5,176 bases of DNA from Lysobacteraceae bacterium (GTDB lineage: Bacteria; Pseudomonadota; Gammaproteobacteria; Xanthomonadales; Xanthomonadaceae): assembly GCA_003449195.1 (NCBI GenBank), contig DMID01000212.1, positions 1-5,176 on the forward strand. The letters run 5' to 3'. The position numbers and the translations under genes are program-made. The notes beneath the pieces are model-generated. The model saw only the letters and a list, made by a program, of their open reading frames with translations. It did no database searches and was not told the DNA's origin. Positions 4,575 to 5,176 of the stretch are shown here, in pieces; positions within the stretch are counted from its first letter, which is position 1, and every line of letters begins with the position of its first letter.

Positions 4575-5176
4575 AGGTGGCCGTGGCCAAATACCTGATC
4601 GGTGCACCGCGTGATTTTGCCGCCTTCGCCGAAAAGCAGGCCGCCGTGCTCGGGCAAGCGGCCGCGGCCGGCGCGCGGCTGGCGGTGCTGCCCGAATACC
4701 TGTCGCTGGAACTGGCCGCCACGTTCCCGCCGGAGGTGCAAGGCGATCTGCATGCCTCGTTTGCCGCCATCCAGCGGCATCGCGCGGACTGGCTGGTCTT
4801 GTTCGCGCGGTTGGCGCGGGCGCTGGACATGCACGTCGTGGCCGGCAGCTTCCTGCTCGACGTGGGCGAGGGCCGATACCGCAACCGCTCTGACTGGTTC
4901 GCGCCCGATGGCGGCCACGGCTGGCAGGACAAGCTGCAGCTGACCGGTTACGAGAAACGGCTGCGTTGCATCGACGGCGGCGAGGCGCTGAAGGTATTCG
5001 AGGCCGACGGCGTGCGCACCGGCATTGCCATTTGCTACGACAGCGAATTCCCGCTGCCGGTGCGCGCCCAGTGCGAAGCCGGCGCGCAACTGCTCGTGGT
5101 GCCCAGCTGCACCGATACCGCTGCCGGCGCCACCCGCGTGCAGGTGGGGTGCCTGGCGCGCGCGCTGGAGAACCGC
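4571..5176 (+). CDS. Carbon-nitrogen hydrolase, nitrilase superfamily, N-terminal 202 codons (3' end outside window)
   Basis: Members of this superfamily hydrolyse or condense non-peptide C-N bonds, mostly amides, through a cysteine thioester. The catalytic triad is complete: Glu42 in AVLPEYLSLE (38-47), Lys121 in GWQDKLQLT (117-125) and Cys155 in GIAICYDSEFPLP (151-163). Glu128 in TGYEK is at the position of the structurally important second glutamate. Other family marks are the first strand MKVAVAKYL, the VVAGSF strand (89-94), RYRNRSDWFAPDG (102-114) before the lysine, LLVVPSCTD (about 174-182) and the ARALENR stretch at the visible end, a typical nitrilase-fold helix. Such proteins have about 260-300 residues, so roughly a quarter is missing. 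Cys rather than a nitrilase-type sequence context, together with the overall look, points to an amidase rather than a true nitrilase; the substrate cannot be read from the sequence. The 4-base overlap and strong ribosome binding site indicate co-expression with the GNAT gene. Confidence 0.94.
   Translation, partial: MKVAVAKYLIGAPRDFAAFAEKQAAVLGQAAAAGARLAVLPEYLSLELAATFPPEVQGDLHASFAAIQRHRADWLVLFARLARALDMHVVAGSFLLDVGEGRYRNRSDWFAPDGGHGWQDKLQLTGYEKRLRCIDGGEALKVFEADGVRTGIAICYDSEFPLPVRAQCEAGAQLLVVPSCTDTAAGATRVQVGCLARALENR

Noticed and set aside
3963..4607. 214-codon minus-strand open frame, with another at 4463-5089, antisense to the GNAT-hydrolase pair
   Set aside because: Both plus-strand proteins carry complete family motifs. 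The antisense frames show only composition-driven openness.

Overview
The window comes from a GC-rich proteobacterial chromosome. The N-terminal part of Mfd, including the leader before the conserved fold, reads closely like Xanthomonadaceae/Lysobacterales (Gammaproteobacteria) proteins as I remember them, so that family is the best guess. This is recognition from memory, not a database search. All four visible stop codons are TGA, third codon positions are strongly G/C, and I see no insertion sequence, tRNA, rRNA, CRISPR array, phage gene or abrupt change in composition. The stretch looks like ordinary, densely packed core chromosome.

Layout, left to right: (1) 1-1094, minus strand, the first 364 codons of mfd, the transcription-repair coupling factor, running off the left edge. 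(2) 1095-1312, a 218-base spacer with the likely mfd promoter and a small inverted repeat. (3) 1313-1864, minus strand, a stand-alone GNAT acetyltransferase resembling the GNAT domain of Pat-type protein acetyltransferases. (4) 1865-1967, a divergent intergenic region. (5) 1968-2897, plus strand, a cation diffusion facilitator of the SLC30A9/ZnT9-like type. (6) 2910-3770, minus strand, rlmJ (23S rRNA m6A2030 methyltransferase), convergent with the transporter across only 12 bases. (7) 3771-3968, a 198-base divergent spacer. (8) 3969-4574, plus strand, a second, unrelated GNAT acetyltransferase, overlapping by ATGA with (9) 4571-5176, a nitrilase-superfamily carbon-nitrogen hydrolase that runs off the right edge.

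Functionally these are mostly independent housekeeping genes: DNA repair, metal homeostasis and rRNA modification. The exception is the last pair, a GNAT enzyme translationally coupled to a C-N hydrolase with a complete visible Glu-Lys-Cys triad. That arrangement suggests two steps on one small amide or amine substrate, which is unknown. The second recurring signal is that mfd, rlmJ and the second GNAT gene lack a well-spaced Shine-Dalgarno sequence and have a -10-like hexamer (TAGAAT, TACACT, TAGAGT) 6 to 10 bases before the start codon. This predicts leaderless or near-leaderless mRNAs. I found no convincing new defence or mobile system.
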